Below are positions 36,401 to 47,298 of a stretch of DNA of 64,000 nt, piece after piece. The position numbers and the translations under genes were made by a program. Position 1 is the first letter of the stretch. Each line of letters starts with the position of its first letter. The notes under the pieces are model-generated. The model worked only from the letters and a program-made list of their open reading frames with translations, was not told the origin of the DNA and did not search any database. The stretch is from Tribonema minus (taxonomy: Eukaryota; Sar; Xanthophyceae; Tribonematales; Tribonemataceae). Location: contig JAFCMP010000157.1 in the NCBI GenBank assembly GCA_017506865.1, positions 62,001 to 126,000 on the forward strand, given 5' to 3'.

Positions 36401-39059
36401 TACACCGGCGAACAAGGTACGATGCCTTGGTCAACATCACGCCACAGTGCTCATGAGCTCACATGTACTTCCTCTCAGCAAGTTTAATGCGAACCGTTCT
36501 GGAGATGCTAAATTTAGGCCTAAGGATTATGCTGATGGTGTGTACTGTTGTAATGAATGTGAAAGACAAGAGTGCAAGCTAAATGATGATATACTTGTTA
36601 CGAAAATCGGCCATGATCTCACGAAGATATCGCTTGTCAAAGTTGACCTTTCTTGATTTCTCAGCAGCAGCAGGGCGGCATTTTGCAACCCCCCTCCCAA
36701 ATCCCCTTTTTTGCGGGCACTTCCGCAATGGCCAGAAGAGCAGCAGGCGACGACGCAGACGAAGCTGCTGCATAGGAAGGGTGCGCTGGCGCTTATGGTA
36801 GCAGCTGGCATTAGCCTGAGCGTCGATGCTGCCACAGCGGCTCTTCAGAGCAGTCGTGCTCTGGAACTGCTCAGGCATCAGGCAGCACAGCAGCAGACAC
36901 TGCTGTGAACGCAGCACTGCTGGTGCTTATAAGAGCTGAATACCATGTCAGATGCTATCGCGTCGCCTGTAGGCTAGCTGGCATCAGCGATTGCGCCATC
37001 AGTCGTGCTTCATGTTCTGAATGTGGGAGCACAATGTTTTCGCAGGTGCCTGTGGTGCCGACACAAAACAGGTCGTTGGTGCTGGCACAATGCCCGGAGG
37101 CCTGCAGTGGGCTGTTTTGCACCCGGCAACTGCTCACACACGAGCACAGCCTGATACGGTGGTGTTTGCAGCTCACATCACAGGAAAACACGTATTTAGG
37201 ACACAATACTGTTAAAGTTGGTGAAGGTAGTTTATAGTACAGTTGAAGTTTGGCACATGGCGTGTGTACTATTTGGGGGATGCTCTTTCATCTTGCTTGA
37301 CGGTGTTTGCATGTTTGAGCGCATCCTGATGGCAAAGTCATGCGCTGAAAGTTCGGTTCGCAATAAACTTGCTCGGAGGAAGTAGCATACAAGGGGACCA
37401 GGCGTAGAGTTACTCTTTGCAAGCCCCCGCGTGAAGCTGCCAGTGTGCAAATCACCCCTCGTGCTGACAAGCAGCCAACAAGTGTTAGACGCAGCTGCAC
37501 TACAGGCGATTGCTGGTAGGCACAGTTGAAAGATGCCTCCCATATGGAACGCATCAGCGCGAATGTGGTATACATATATACATGTCACATGTGACATGTA
37601 TGAGTAGACGAATCAGCTCCGAAGGGCCACGGTAAGCAATGCGCAGGCATTTTGCATGTGTACTGGCTGCCACCTATTTCTATGTGGCATATATCTGACA
37701 TGCTGTGAGGTGCGTCATTGGTGGTTCTATGCCATCAGATTGTACAAGAAAAGGATTACCAGAAACGCTATCCTCGCACCTGTTACATGTTCAGCACCAC
37801 GTGTGCACATGCAGCATAGATGATCAGATATCTCACGCACGCTTCTCGCTGAAGCAAGTGAATGTGGCAACTGTTGTGCGGCTCAATGTGAAATCTAGGA
37901 GTTACAGTCAACAAAACAAGACACTTTCAAATACTTCGAAGTACGACAAATGTTGACATCACTCATATCGCCGCATTCACCCACTGCGGTTGGCACTTCT
38001 TTCGGCTTACTTCTGCAGCCTACCTGCTCCTGAGCGCGTCACCCTGCGATGGCAAGCTGGCGGGCATGGTGGACGTGCCCAACGCTTGCGCCACCATAGG
38101 TATGTAGGCTTCACCGAGATATTATCGTGCACATGCAACCTGGCCCCACCACAGACTTCATTGTGCATATGCTACCTGAACAGCTCACACTTCGCAAAGT
38201 TCAAGTCATGTGTAGGCTGATCGGATGTGTGCTGGTCCACTTGCAGTCACATTGCCACCATAGGTACGCCTCACCGCATAAATTATTGTCCATATGCTAC
38301 GTGAACAGCTCACACGCATCTGCTTGTTCTGCAAAGTTCACGCCATGTATGTAGGCTGATGTGGTGCTGGTTCACTTGAAGTCACATTGGTACTAAAGCA
38401 ACAACAGCATGCGTGGAGCCAGCGAAGGCTGCTGACCGTAATCCCGCAGATTGCAGAGCGCTCATCAGTTACGGGGATACTTCATGAAAGATCATACGGT
38501 ACAACAAGTTGTTGGTCAGTTTTCTCAGGTGCGATGACAAAGCAGCAGAAACACGCGGTGTGAGGCCTCACACCTATGCGGCTGTACCTTTGTTGAGTTT
38601 GTTTTTCCTGTGGTGCTCTTCCAGCCTGGTGGGCATCATTCATTACAGCATTGCATCAATACTTCTATTCACATGGTCGCCTGCTTCAGTGTGGCAACCG
38701 CAGACAGTCCGTCGCGTTCGCCCCCGCCTCGCCAATACATAACTTCAACTTCAATGTGCACTCATCAACGATCCGCCCATGCATCTCCAACCTGCTGCAA
38801 CTCAGGCATTCCGATCGACATGTTTGAGTTCGACATCACGCCCAGCCTTGGGCACATGATTCGTTGTCGAGGTCTTGAACGCTTTTGCAGTGACGCCCCA
38901 CACTTACAACGCATGTGTCATCTTACACACATGTTTCCCCGTTGCTGCGACGCAGGCATTCCGATTGACATGTTCGAGTTCGACATCACGCCCAGCGTGG
39001 ACGGGCCCGTGCGGCAGCGCAACCTGGGGCAGTGCGCAGTCACCTCTGACAAGAAGTGA
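23910..39059 (+). CDS. fmdA: Formamidase (FmdA/AmdA family), complete, 15 exons
   Basis: Exons: 23910-23969, 24104-24122, 25848-25972, 27428-27518, 28128-28210, 29464-29527, 30506-30577, 31740-31850, 32447-32542, 33536-33616, 35229-35347, 35801-35859, 36358-36416, 38019-38099, 38956-39059. All are GT-AG and together give 1,224 nt: 407 residues plus TGA, the normal length for the family. Family landmarks appear in order without gaps: DVSKPAKEQP, HNRWHPDVP, VECLDWTGGQIKNDD, VHYLSGP, DWGFTGVFAKENGGGF, WDFEGIYATSRHIPGV, HPGLMGCAP, ATDPDRVP, PPREHGGNCDIKNL, GDIHFSQGDGEI, GPVEPRY, YLLLSASP and MFEFDITP. Established role: hydrolysis of formamide to formate and ammonia (EC 3.5.1.49), a nitrogen-salvage step. 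The start ATG at 23910 begins the conserved N-terminus. The second exon is only 19 nt. Introns make up over 90% of the gene. Confidence 0.95.
25305..25847 (+). repeat. Acceptor-side copies of formamidase exon 3
   Basis: Four copies of CGCAAGCGCAGACGTCCCAT and the following exon bases lie near 25310, 25478, 25598 and 25647. The copy at 25647 extends about 90 bp into the exon but is broken by a gap after CAGCCAGGCG and ends in unrelated sequence. Phase and family alignment make 25848 the start of the real exon. Confidence 0.85.
26035..26200 (+). repeat. Donor-side copies of formamidase exon 3
   Basis: Two copies of the exon end (AANGTTGACCTCNCGCAG then a mutated donor, TGTGTCTG or TTGTAGCTG, and GCACGC) lie near 26043 and 26161, with similar flanking intron sequence. 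Confidence 0.8.
26325..26440 (+). mobile_element. Dispersed repeat family R1, copy 1
   Basis: About 110 bp sharing TGGAAAC, AAAAGA, TAGAGCTCTA, GCCTTCNACCAA and GACCGTGGTCGCCGCTGC with copies near 29240-29350 (+), 29714-29940 (+), 32750-32865 (-) and 56165-56395 (-). No coding capacity. The dispersed distribution in both orientations suggests a short non-autonomous transposable element. Confidence 0.6.
28550..28900 (+). repeat. Three tandem copies with CCCTAA spacers before formamidase exon 6
   Basis: Units of about 115 bp (GGCGTGTGTGTGCAGGCTGGCGCTGTC, a hexamer-like CACATNCANNCGCC, then CCCTAACC-type sequence) repeat near 28610, 28722 and 28838. The GTGTGTGCAGGC(T/C) core resembles the acceptor of the exon at 29464; another copy (GCGCGTGCAGGCCGTATGGGAC) is at 29216-29238. 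Confidence 0.7.
29240..29350 (+). mobile_element. Dispersed repeat family R1, copy 2
   Basis: Same family as 26325-26440: GCCTTCTACCAATAACCGTG, GGCCACGAGTCAAACAGTGCC, and a downstream part ending GTGCAAGCTTCTTA. Confidence 0.65.
29560..29655 (+). repeat. Donor-side copies of formamidase exon 6
   Basis: Two copies of the exon end and donor (GGTGAGGTTTGCAG then GTGCGTGCATG, as at 29515-29538) lie near 29570 and 29622. Confidence 0.75.
29714..29940 (+). mobile_element. Dispersed repeat family R1, copy 3 (longest)
   Basis: About 225 bp, the fullest plus-strand member. It pairs along its length with the reverse complement of 56165-56395, including GCGTTCGAGGCATGG near the 3' end. Confidence 0.65.
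30395..30475 (+). repeat. (CA)n microsatellite
   Basis: About 35 CA dinucleotides with a few interruptions, 30 bp upstream of formamidase exon 7 (30506), in its polypyrimidine/branch region. Confidence 0.95.
30668..30697 (+). repeat. Short TTAGGG tract in a formamidase intron
   Basis: Four TTAGGG units, with no edge copy directly adjacent. Confidence 0.85.
31120..31739 (+). repeat. Four acceptor-side copies of formamidase exon 8
   Basis: Units of about 140-180 bp carry GTGACACTCATGCGCCTCTG, a GCTGCTGCTNTCGCGCAG acceptor, then CGGAGCTGATCGCCACCGAC. They place the exon start near 31138, 31275, 31415 and 31560, ahead of the real exon at 31740. Each stub covers only the part encoding ELIATDPDRVP. 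Similarity is high, so this array looks young. A donor-side copy of the exon end lies at 31925-31985. Confidence 0.9.
32750..32865 (-). mobile_element. Dispersed repeat family R1, copy 4
   Basis: Reverse-oriented copy: GCAGCGGCGACCACAGTTAC, GGTGGAAGGC, AGAGCTCTACGACCTTTTGA and TTTCCATGG match the complement of the other members. Confidence 0.6.
33700..34075 (+). repeat. Tandem duplication of about 130 bp in a formamidase intron
   Basis: Segments 33705-33838 and 33925-34072 share CTTCANGCTTGTNTGGANNTGTAATGTAAA and GCAGCCACCTTCATATCTGG, roughly 220 bp apart. Confidence 0.8.
34260..34440 (+). mobile_element. Dispersed repeat family R2, best plus copy
   Basis: Shares CTCGCTCAGGGCGCGAAAA, GACAGTCTGAAAGTGTCTC and AAATNGCATCTCGAGATCCCCC with the reverse complement of 43185-43335. 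More diverged copies lie at 23222-23393 and 24744-24888 (+), with fragments near 23460, 32893 and 34470. No coding capacity; likely a short non-autonomous element. Confidence 0.6.
34820..35228 (+). repeat. Two acceptor-side copies of formamidase exon 11
   Basis: Copies start near 34825 and 35056, each following GTCAACAG or a similar acceptor. The second extends about 75 bp into the exon (ACGCTGAAGATGAGCATCAT, then GAGCTCTATGGCGTGTCCAA) before diverging. The real exon starts at 35229 and its first 70 bases are almost identical. Confidence 0.85.
36240..36357 (+). promoter_or_regulatory. Extreme poly-C polypyrimidine tract before formamidase exon 13
   Basis: Three consecutive C-runs (about 36268-36310) sit upstream of the acceptor at 36357. 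They are almost pure C rather than the usual mixed C/T tract. Confidence 0.6.
38235..38275 (+). repeat. Donor-side copy of formamidase exon 14
   Basis: GCCACCATAG then GTACGCCTCACCG repeats the end of the exon (38099) and its intron start, about 165 bp downstream. Confidence 0.75.
38795..38855 (+). repeat. Acceptor-side copy of formamidase exon 15
   Basis: CAGGCATTCCGATCGACATG and the following TTTGAGTTCGACATCACGCC copy the start of the last exon (38956), then diverge after CCCAGC. Confidence 0.85.
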
Positions 39060-40340
39060 AGTGACACGGCGCTTGCTGTGCTCGTGAGACGCTCTCTAGA
39101 AGACACTGTGCCATCGGCGTCAGGCGAACACGAGCCATCGCTGACCGAGGCAGTGTCAACTGTGCTACCTCCGACAAAAGTGACGCGACTACTTTTGAGG
39201 CGCCTATGAGGATGCTCTTCAGAAGATGATGCTGCCGTTGGGCGAACAGAAGCCATTGATGACCGAGGCAGTGTCAACGTTGATGCCCGGAGAAAGGGCC
39301 ACATAGAGGTGCTTGTGCGCGCCAGAAACATCTACTTCAAAGTATCAAAGTTTACCGGCGGGGCGTCGTTGACCTCGTGCCCTGCTAGGGCTCTGAACGC
39401 TAGTTTAAATACTCCAGGAGGGTCTTTCGTTTATGATCTTCATTCGATGTCGAGATATTTGATGGCATTTACGCTTGCAGCAGTGCAAGGCGGCGCCCCT
39501 CGCGAAAGGCATCAGCGCCTCTTCTATTTGGTTATCGAAGACGTCAGCTGCTGCGATCCTCTGCGCTTACAGTGGCCCAGGGCGCATCTGCCTGCCCTAC
39601 TTGGTACACGTGGTTCAAGGTTGCTGTGCCGACGAATCTCCAGGGGCAAACTCTGACGTTCCACCTTTGGTTTGGCGGCGATGGTCATGCATTTATGTGC
39701 AGTCGTGATCATCAACAACACTTCTGTTTTTATACGCATTGCGTGTACCTACATGTTTACTCATGCTGTACTTTCCTACTGCGTATGAACACCTCATCCA
39801 CAATGTCAGCTGTTTGTGTCCGCTGTTTGTTGTGTCATGTTGCACTGCGAGCTTTGCATCTTCGCTGCGCCTATCAGCACGCAACAATACTCAAGCGTTT
39901 GCCTGCATACGCCTCAACTACTTCAAAGTTGAAATATGGCAATGCAAACCAGATCAGAGCACTGCAACCCATGCGCAACAGCAACAGCAGCAGCTGTCCA
40001 ATCAAGCCGATTCTGTGACTTAAAAGCCTTGCAAATACCTCCCACCCCGCCCATACGATTCTTCTTTCAAAGAGGAAGTTGTTTCTTTCCCCTAGTGGCA
40101 TGGTTGCCCTACTTGACGATTCTTCCTTCTTGCGCAAACTGCAAACGCTTGTGTGCATCGCAAATGAGCATTGCAAACAAGAATTGTCAAAATGCATTGA
40201 AAAAACAAATGTGCACGGGCATTGCAGAGAGCGAAAACGTGCAAAGCAAAACGCGCAACACCAATCTGCAACCTTGTAGCCGCACAAAGTTCATGCAACG
40301 CCACGCAGTGCCATTCAAGTGCTAGCCGGCATTCATTCAT
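39060..40340. other. Intergenic stretch after formamidase
   Basis: No gene supported. It contains a direct duplication of about 120 bp (39085-39175 and 39205-39290, both with GACCGAGGCAGTGTCAAC) and CTACTTCAAAGT motifs near 39331 and 39919. Convergent 3' ends (formamidase + and the next gene -) make this the joint terminator region. Confidence 0.55.
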
Positions 40341-41790
40341 TCAGTCCCACTGCTTTTTGGTCATCTCGTAGTACCGCTCAAGGTACTCAGAAAATGCTTT
40401 CGGGTCTCTTACATGCACCCATGTATCATACTCCACACCGGAGTCTGTCTCGACTCTGTGGCTGCCAGCCTTCAGGGATGCTTCTACGTGCTTGGCAAAA
40501 TGCAGATCGCAGCACTCGATAGCTACTTCCACCACATGCCGCCCAACAACCTGGTCAGGCGGTGCTACATGCAGTGGTGTGGAGGCCGGACGGATGGCAA
40601 TTGTGGGCGGGGCGCCGTGGGGCCCATGAAAAGCGCTGCGCATGGAAGGGCTGAGGCCCAGTAGATTGTTCAAGTTGACGCCCTCGACTTCGAATTTCCC
40701 CCTGCGCCGTTTCCCAGGCCAGATGCGCGCCCCCTCAACGCCGGCGAACGCGAACACTTCTGGGTCCTCAATCGACTGGTACAGTGCGAGGTCTCCGTCC
40801 AAGGCAACTTCAAGTTGATGGCGGACAGATGAAGTGGATTGTGAAGTTGACGTGCCAATGTTCAAGGCATCACCCCGGGGTCCTGCGAGAGAGTCGGCTG
40901 CAGCGGCGACAAACTCGCTGGCGCTGACCAGATTTCCAAGGCGTGCAGCGGGTATATGGTCCAGTACGATGTCTGCGACTCGGTCTTTCAAGCGGCGCAG
41001 GAGCTGCCCTCGCCCCATCAGCACGAGCAACAGTCGAAAGCCTAGCGCGTGCTGCTCCTGCTTGAATCCCAGCCGCAGCGCCAAATCCCGTGGCGCGTGC
41101 TCGCGCCCCCAGCAGACATACTTGATGGCTTGATCATGCGTGCCGTCTGTGCAATAGGCGTATGCTTTCTCGGCCTCCAAGTAGAGCATGGCACGAATGC
41201 CCTTGAACTGGATGCAGTCCGGAATACGGGCCTGCAACGTGTAGGCGACGGCTACTGGGAGCCACAAGATTGGTAGAGCGGGGACATGCGGTCAGTAAAC
41301 ATTGCTGTGAGAAGTGAGAGGCATGTGCAAAATGTCTCGCAGTTCGGACATGCGCCGGATCAATGCTCTTCATTTCCTGAGCCAACACCCCTACGACATG
41401 TAAATAATTTATGGGCCAGCGTGTAGGAGAAGACCACGAAGGTGACAGTATGGAAACGTATGCTTCATCTGCGCCTGCACGATGAGTGAACACAACAGCA
41501 GGCCCTCTCACCTGCTGCGTTTGTGCCTGTGCCCGCTGAGAGATTAGGGTCCCTAGTATCCCCAGCAAAAGCGCCTTCTTCTCCTTCAACTCATGAAGGG
41601 TCTGATCCTGTTCCTCCTTGCTTTTGTAGTCATCCAACACTCTGTGGTCACGCCGTGCTGCATAGATGCTTTCGATCGATCGCTCCACCTTCAACAAGCT
41701 CCTCCTGGTATCGGCAATCTCAGCAGCAAGCACATGTTGTGGGGTTGCAGGGTCGACTCCGCTACCAGCGCTGTCTCTTGCTTCAGCCAT
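40341..41790 (-). CDS. Two-exon protein of unknown function with N-terminal coiled coil
   Basis: Exon 1 is 41790-41512 (93 codons, donor GTGAGA). Exon 2 is 41231-40341 (acceptor TTGCAG, stop at 40341). Both junctions are phase 0, giving 389 residues. Residues about 15-90 are charged and heptad-like (LKVERSIESIYAARRDHRVL, LHELKEKKALLLGIL), predicting a coiled coil. Exon 2 has an alpha-helical middle (YLEAEKAYAYCTDGTHDQAI, LRLGFKQEQHALGFRLLLVL), a basic WPGKRRRGK patch and VNLNNLLGLSPSMRSAF. The last faintly recalls the helix of HNH-nuclease-like proteins (NxLxLSxxxHxxF), but the key His is absent, so I do not call it a nuclease. The C-terminus is EYLERYYEMTKKQWD. Good codon bias and exact splice phases argue for a real gene. 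Confidence 0.65.
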
Positions 41791-42177
41791 GTCAGCTAGG
41801 GAAAAGCTGCCGAGCTATCGGCTTTGGTTGATGATACTGGTGATGGCAAAGGGTGCCTTCATCTTCAACTTCTCATCATCTTCAACAATATATTCTGTTC
41901 TCACACACCAAAACATCGCGATGATGGTGGTGGTGACAATGGCATGGCATGGTACTTCTTCATCAGCATAACTGTTTGCGATGCCTTCCGCGCAGTTGGC
42001 GCCAATCTGCGCGCAGCATGTTCCCACTGGCAGGAATCGATGATTTGCAATCACTTCGCACCGAAGGCACTGAACACGACACTCACGCTGTTGCTGTTGA
42101 CTGTGTGTTTGTGATGCACAAATCACTGACTGGAGGTGGTGGTGTGCACGCGTTCCAAATGATTTCGTCTTCGGACA

Positions 42178-42642
42178 ATGATGACCGCAGCCATTTCAGT
42201 TGCGAGCATGCCGACAGGTGAAGGAACTGTGCGCGCAGGAGATACCCAAGTTCGGCTGTCCGATGTGGTAGAAATGTTGACTGAGGGAGGTTTGACGCCA
42301 GTACTAGCGTCTTCGAGGCTGAGGGACAGCTCTTGTGCCTGTCTATTCGAAACGCAGTCGCAGAATCGCTACATATGCCAACAGGAGCAACAGCAGCAAC
42401 AATGGGCGCGAGAGCAAGAAGACGCGTTGCAGCATGCGGTGCAGGATCAGAAGCAGGCTCTGCAGCAGGCGGCGCAGGAGCAGACGCAGGCGCTGCGGCA
42501 CATCGCAGAGAGGCAGCAGCAATGGGCGGCAAATGAGGGGCAAAGAGCACAAGATACACAGCAACGCCACCCCTCCCCTTACATCGAGCATTTCAGAGTT
42601 CAAGACGGATGTTGCCAGCATGAGAACGGATGTTGCCCATGA
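42178..42642 (+). CDS. Candidate coiled-coil protein, possibly with a further exon
   Basis: Open frame with MTAAISVASMPTGEGTVRAG, a short helical segment (LSDVVEMLTEGGLTP), then a strongly amphipathic Gln/Ala/Glu-rich coiled coil (about residues 67-125). A shifted frame immediately after, behind a possible TTTCAG acceptor near 42595, reads FKTDVASMRTDVAHD and stays open to about 42900. Either there is a short intron or the gene is frameshifted. It is divergent from the 40341-41790 gene, with about 390 bp between starts. No family recognised. Confidence 0.35.
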   Translation: MMTAAISVASMPTGEGTVRAGDTQVRLSDVVEMLTEGGLTPVLASSRLRDSSCACLFETQSQNRYICQQEQQQQQWAREQEDALQHAVQDQKQALQQAAQEQTQALRHIAERQQQWAANEGQRAQDTQQRHPSPYIEHFRVQDGCCQHENGCCP

Positions 42643-42902
42643 CCATTGTCCTCAGTTCTGGGCGCTGCTACCAGCGGCCCAAGCCTGCACACAGCTGTAC
42701 ACGATTAGGACCATTTTGGCGGAGACACGGGGAGGCTTCAACTGGTCGTGGAGACGCAGTAGCTTAGGCACTTTGGTGCAGCATGATAGCTGGGACAATC
42801 AGGGTTTGGTGGGTTTTGTCGGGGCGATGTTGGACTTTCCGTTGCACCAGCATCGATGCCCTGAACACAAATGCCTGGTGCCTGGTGATCACTATGCCTA
42901 GG

Positions 42903-44007
42903 GGCGTGGTTGAGTCTCCGCTGAGACGTGTCACCATGGTCCTCAGTTCCGCCCATGGGCACTGTGAAAGGTGACCCAGGCCTGCATAAATCTCTTTCAA
43001 GACGGGACAAGTGTGCCTCACAGTTGGGCAACCCTTAGTAGGGTTTTGGTAAAGGGGCTAGGTGCTAGTGTGAAGGGGGGGACGCCCATTTGCGTTTGAG
43101 TCTTTCTTCGGAGAACGAGTGTTGCATTGAGTGCACATCCAAAGAAAAGGCGCCGCGCCCCTAGCAAATAATTAAAAGTACAACAATGGGGGGATCTCGA
43201 GATGCCATTTGGCGGCGGCGGCGTTGAGTGGTTGTTTTCGAGACACTTTCAGACTGTCGCACAACATGTGGATTTCGTACAGCAAGCTGTGATGCCATTC
43301 ATCTGGGCTTTTTCGCGCCCTGAGCGAGAATTAATACACGGTACAAGTCTCAGTGCCCCACATGTGCAACACCACTTGCTGTGGCAATCAATTGTATGTC
43401 TAGATATGCAACAGCGCTCAGCAGCATGTGCTCAGTGCACAGGCACAAGTGCCACCAAAGAGCTGTCTGAAGGATGCACCACCAGAACGCAGAATTATGT
43501 GCCACTGCAACTGCTCGGGCAGTCCTAACCCTAACCCTAACCCTATTACTCATCTACAGTGATAACTCTGCAGACTAGGTTGCTGCATGGGATCCAAAAG
43601 CCTGGGAACAATTTGCTCCCTGTCTGATGCATCCATGTCAAGGCAAGCACTTGCAGACAGCTGAGCAGAGAGGGTGAGCTCACCTTGCTGGTCAACTCTC
43701 TTCATTAATATTTGTTGGATGCTGTGTGCCCATCACCTCGTTGGCAGAAACGCACGCTGCCGCAACCACTGCGGTATGATTTCTCGTAAACAAATTATTC
43801 CTGGCAAACTATGGCTCGAATGCGCCAGGCGGTAGAATTGTCTGCTCGCAGCAAAACTGACCGCCGCCTCAGCAGCGCGCGGAGCGCGGAGCAGCGCTGC
43901 ACAACCCGATACACCAGGGTTACACGGCGCCGCGGCATTACGTGTGCGCCTTGCAGTGCGCTGACGCCACGCGACAACTGTCATCCGCGTTGCGCCGCGA
44001 GGCAACT
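42903..44007. other. Intergenic stretch
   Basis: Contains the reverse R2 copy (43185-43335), a short CCCTAA tract (43526-43545) and no convincing gene. Confidence 0.5.
43185..43335 (-). mobile_element. Dispersed repeat family R2, minus copy
   Basis: Reverse complement of 34260-34440 over about 150 bp (GGGGGATCTCGAGATGCCAT, GAGACACTTTCAGACTGTC, TTTTTCGCGCCCTGAGCGAG). Together the two form a long-range inverted pair. Confidence 0.65.
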
Positions 44008-46617
44008 TCAAGTTGAGGTTACAGTTGCCGTCCCCGTCAGCAGCGCCGCGACGAACGCGTGCAGCAGATTCACCAGCCGCGACAGTGCGAGGGGCGTACT
44101 TACGTACCCCCCCCCGGTCCGCGCCCCCGCCGCCAGCCCCCTCACGACCCCCTGGAACGCCCGGCACGCGAGCCACGCGTGCGAGTGCCGCATGGCAACG
44201 CTCAGCACCTCGGCCGCTGCCTCCACGCCCAATAGCTGAGCACTGGCGGCTGGTTGAGCGCTGACGCGCTGCCCGGCCGCAGCAAATGCCACCGCCATCG
44301 CCTCTCCCCCGCACCGCGCATTGAGACCGCCGCCGCAGCAACCTCCGCAGCTCTCTCCGCCGCCGCTCGCGCCGCTGTCGCCGCTGCCATCGCCGCTGCC
44401 GCCGCCACTGTAGCCGGTGCCGCTGCTGCCACCACCGCCGCTGCCGCCGCCGCTGCCGCCGCTGCTGCAGCGCGCGCCGAGCTCCAGCGCGTACGCGTCC
44501 GCCAGTCGGCCGAAACCGTGCCCTGCGGCAGCGTCGAACAACTCCGTCAGGGCGCCGCTGCTGAGCGCTGAGCACGCGGCGCGGAGCGTTGCCGCCGGAG
44601 ACGGCGCTGCTGCCGTGTGGAGTGCTGCCACGTGCTCCATGAGTGTCTCCCAGGCGCCGTAGCGGCCACGCAGGACGGGCGCGCAGCAAGCACTACGAAA
44701 GTCGCCGCCGCTGCGGCCCTCAGTGCTGCCACCGCCGCCGCCGCCGCCGTTGCCGTTGCTGCTGCCGCCGCCGCCGCCGCCGCCGCCGCTGCTACCGCCG
44801 CCGCCGCCGCCACCGCCGTCGCCACTGTCATCGGTGAAACCGTCGCCCTCGCCTCCACCATTGCCACTGCCGCCACTGCCGCCGTTGCTGCCACTGTCGT
44901 GCGCTGCGCTGCTGTCTGCAGGCCCCTGCAGCGCGTCAGCAGCTCCGGCTTTGGACGATGCAGCACCTCGGACTGCATGCAGCGGTGCGTGCCCTCGGGT
45001 AGGGTACAGCTGTACTGGCGCGTCAGCAGCAGTGGCTGCAGAGGCCTCAGCCCTACGGCTAGCACTGGAAGCTAGGGCTCGGGCGAGGGCAATGCCCAGT
45101 AAGGGACTGGCCGCCGCCAGCACGGCGGCAGGCGGACACGCCATCTTCACCGCGCTGCCGCCGCCGCCATCGCCGCCGCCGCCGCTGCCGCCGCTGCAGC
45201 AGCGCTCAAGGCCCGCCGCACCGAACGGCCCGCATACGATCAGGGTTGCGTCCTGCTCGTTGCCCTCGCTGCAGCTGCTGTGGATGGTCACGCGGGCGGC
45301 GGCATGCGGTGCCGGTGGCGGCAGCGGCGGCGGCCGCGGCGGCAGCGGCGCCGCAGGAGGCTCCATGGCTGCAGCGACAAGCTGTAGAAAGAGTATCGTT
45401 GTGCCGCGTGCTGCGGCATTGCGCAGGCCACAGAGCACTGCCTTCAGCCCCCCGCTGCTCACAAAATCGCACCGCGCTGCCGCTGCCGCCGCCGCCGCAC
45501 CTGACGCCGTCGCCGCCGCTGCTGCTGCTGCTGGTGGCGCTGCCGGCAATGCAGCCTCGGCAGCTGCTGCATCAGAACCACCGCCGCTGCCGTTGCCGCC
45601 GCTGCTGCTGTTTAACCCAACAGATGTGCCGGTGCCGCTGCTGCGCCCACTGCCGCCGCCGCTGCTGTCGTCGTTACTGTCACGCATACCTTCACCGCAC
45701 CGGCAGCCGCCTCCTTGCGCCAGCAGCAGCACCAGCGCGACTGCCACGTTGCGCCGCAGATCGCGGTTGCCGGAGGCAGCGAGCGTCTGCAGCAGCGGCG
45801 TGCGCGCAGCGCCGAGCGCCTCCGACCTCAACTGCTGCACGAGCCCTGTCGCCGCTTGCCGTGAAACTGTCCGCGCCGCTGCCGCCGCAGCGTTTGGCGC
45901 CAGTGCCGCCGCTGTCGTCTCTGCGCGGGCTTGTGCAGCCGATGCTGGTGCCGCTGCTGCACGCAGTGGCGCTGGTGCAAGGTCTGCTGTTAGTGCTGCT
46001 GTTGCGGCGGTGGCGGTGCCAGTGTCGTTCACCACGGCTGCTGGCTGCGATGCTGCCGGTAGAGTAGCCGCCGCAGCCGCCGTCACTGATGCTACATGAA
46101 GTTCATCGCCACTCGCTGCGATAGATTGCAGCGCCGCAGGCAACGCATGCGCGCGCTGCTGAGCCGTGTTAACCTGCTCTTCGGCTGATGGCTCCGTTGG
46201 CGACGATCCATTCAAAAACAGGAAGCTCAAGAGGGAAATCTCTGATGGTTTGGATAAAGTCTGCTGCTGCTGCTGCTGCTGCTGCTCCTGCCATTGCTGC
46301 TGCTGCTCCTCATGCCGTTGCTGCTGCTGCTGCTGCTCCTCCTGCTCCTGCTGTTTCAGGTGCGAAGGCGCGTCGTACGACATCAACAGCAGCGGCGCCG
46401 GCTGCGCAGCCACCAGCAGCACCGGCAGGCAGCCCTGCTCGACGAACGCCTGCGCCCAGCCCGGCCGCGCCGCCGCCGCGAGAGCGCGCAGCACGCCCGC
46501 AGCAGCGCTCGCCACGTCTGCCGATGCGCTGAGCAGCAGCCACGTCAGCACGCGCAGGTGACCTTCGGTGCACAGCACTGTGGCGATATCATCGCCGCCG
46601 CTGCCGCTGGTGCCGCT

Positions 46618-46655
<38 letters not shown>

Positions 46656-47260
46656 GAACGCCGCCGCCACGGCCGCCGCCGCTGCTGCCGCCGCTGCTGC
46701 CATGTTGGGCGTCCGTGCTCACGCGAGCGTTGCTGCTCCCCTCTGCTGCCAGTGACCCTCCAGCGGCCGAATTGCGGCGGCTGCCGCTAGTGCTGTTGCC
46801 GCCGCTGCTGGCGTCCGCTGCTACCGTCACGGCTTCAGGTGGAGTGGCAGCAGCGGCAGCGGCAGCAGCAGCAGCGGCAGCGGCAGCAGCAGCGCGGGCG
46901 GCAGCAGCGGTGGCACCGCTGCTGCGCGCGGACGTCGGGCGCGCAATGACGGCACCGCGAGATGAGCGCTGTGGCTGCCTTGGCTTGACGCGCGAGGCCG
47001 CGGCAGCAGCGGCGGCGGCGGCGGCATCGGAGTGCAGCTGTATCCGCAGCGCGATAAGTGCGAGGCGCTGCAAGTGTGTGTTGGCAGCGCGCAGGCACGG
47101 CAGCAGGCGGCGCGCGGCGGCGCACGCGGCAAGCGCCTGTGCCACCGCTGCGGCGGTTTGGGGCCGCTGCTGCTGCCGCTGCTGCTGCTGCCGCTGCTCC
47201 TGCTCCAGCTGCTGGTGGTCCCTTATCCAGTGCTGCCCGCAATCTTGGTGCTCCTGCTGC

Positions 47261-47298
<38 letters not shown>

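Noticed and set aside
44723..46099. Long plus-strand open frame (458 codons)
   Set aside because: Antisense to the ARM-like protein; composed of Pro/Ala/Ser runs from GCC/GCT repeats, with no domain.
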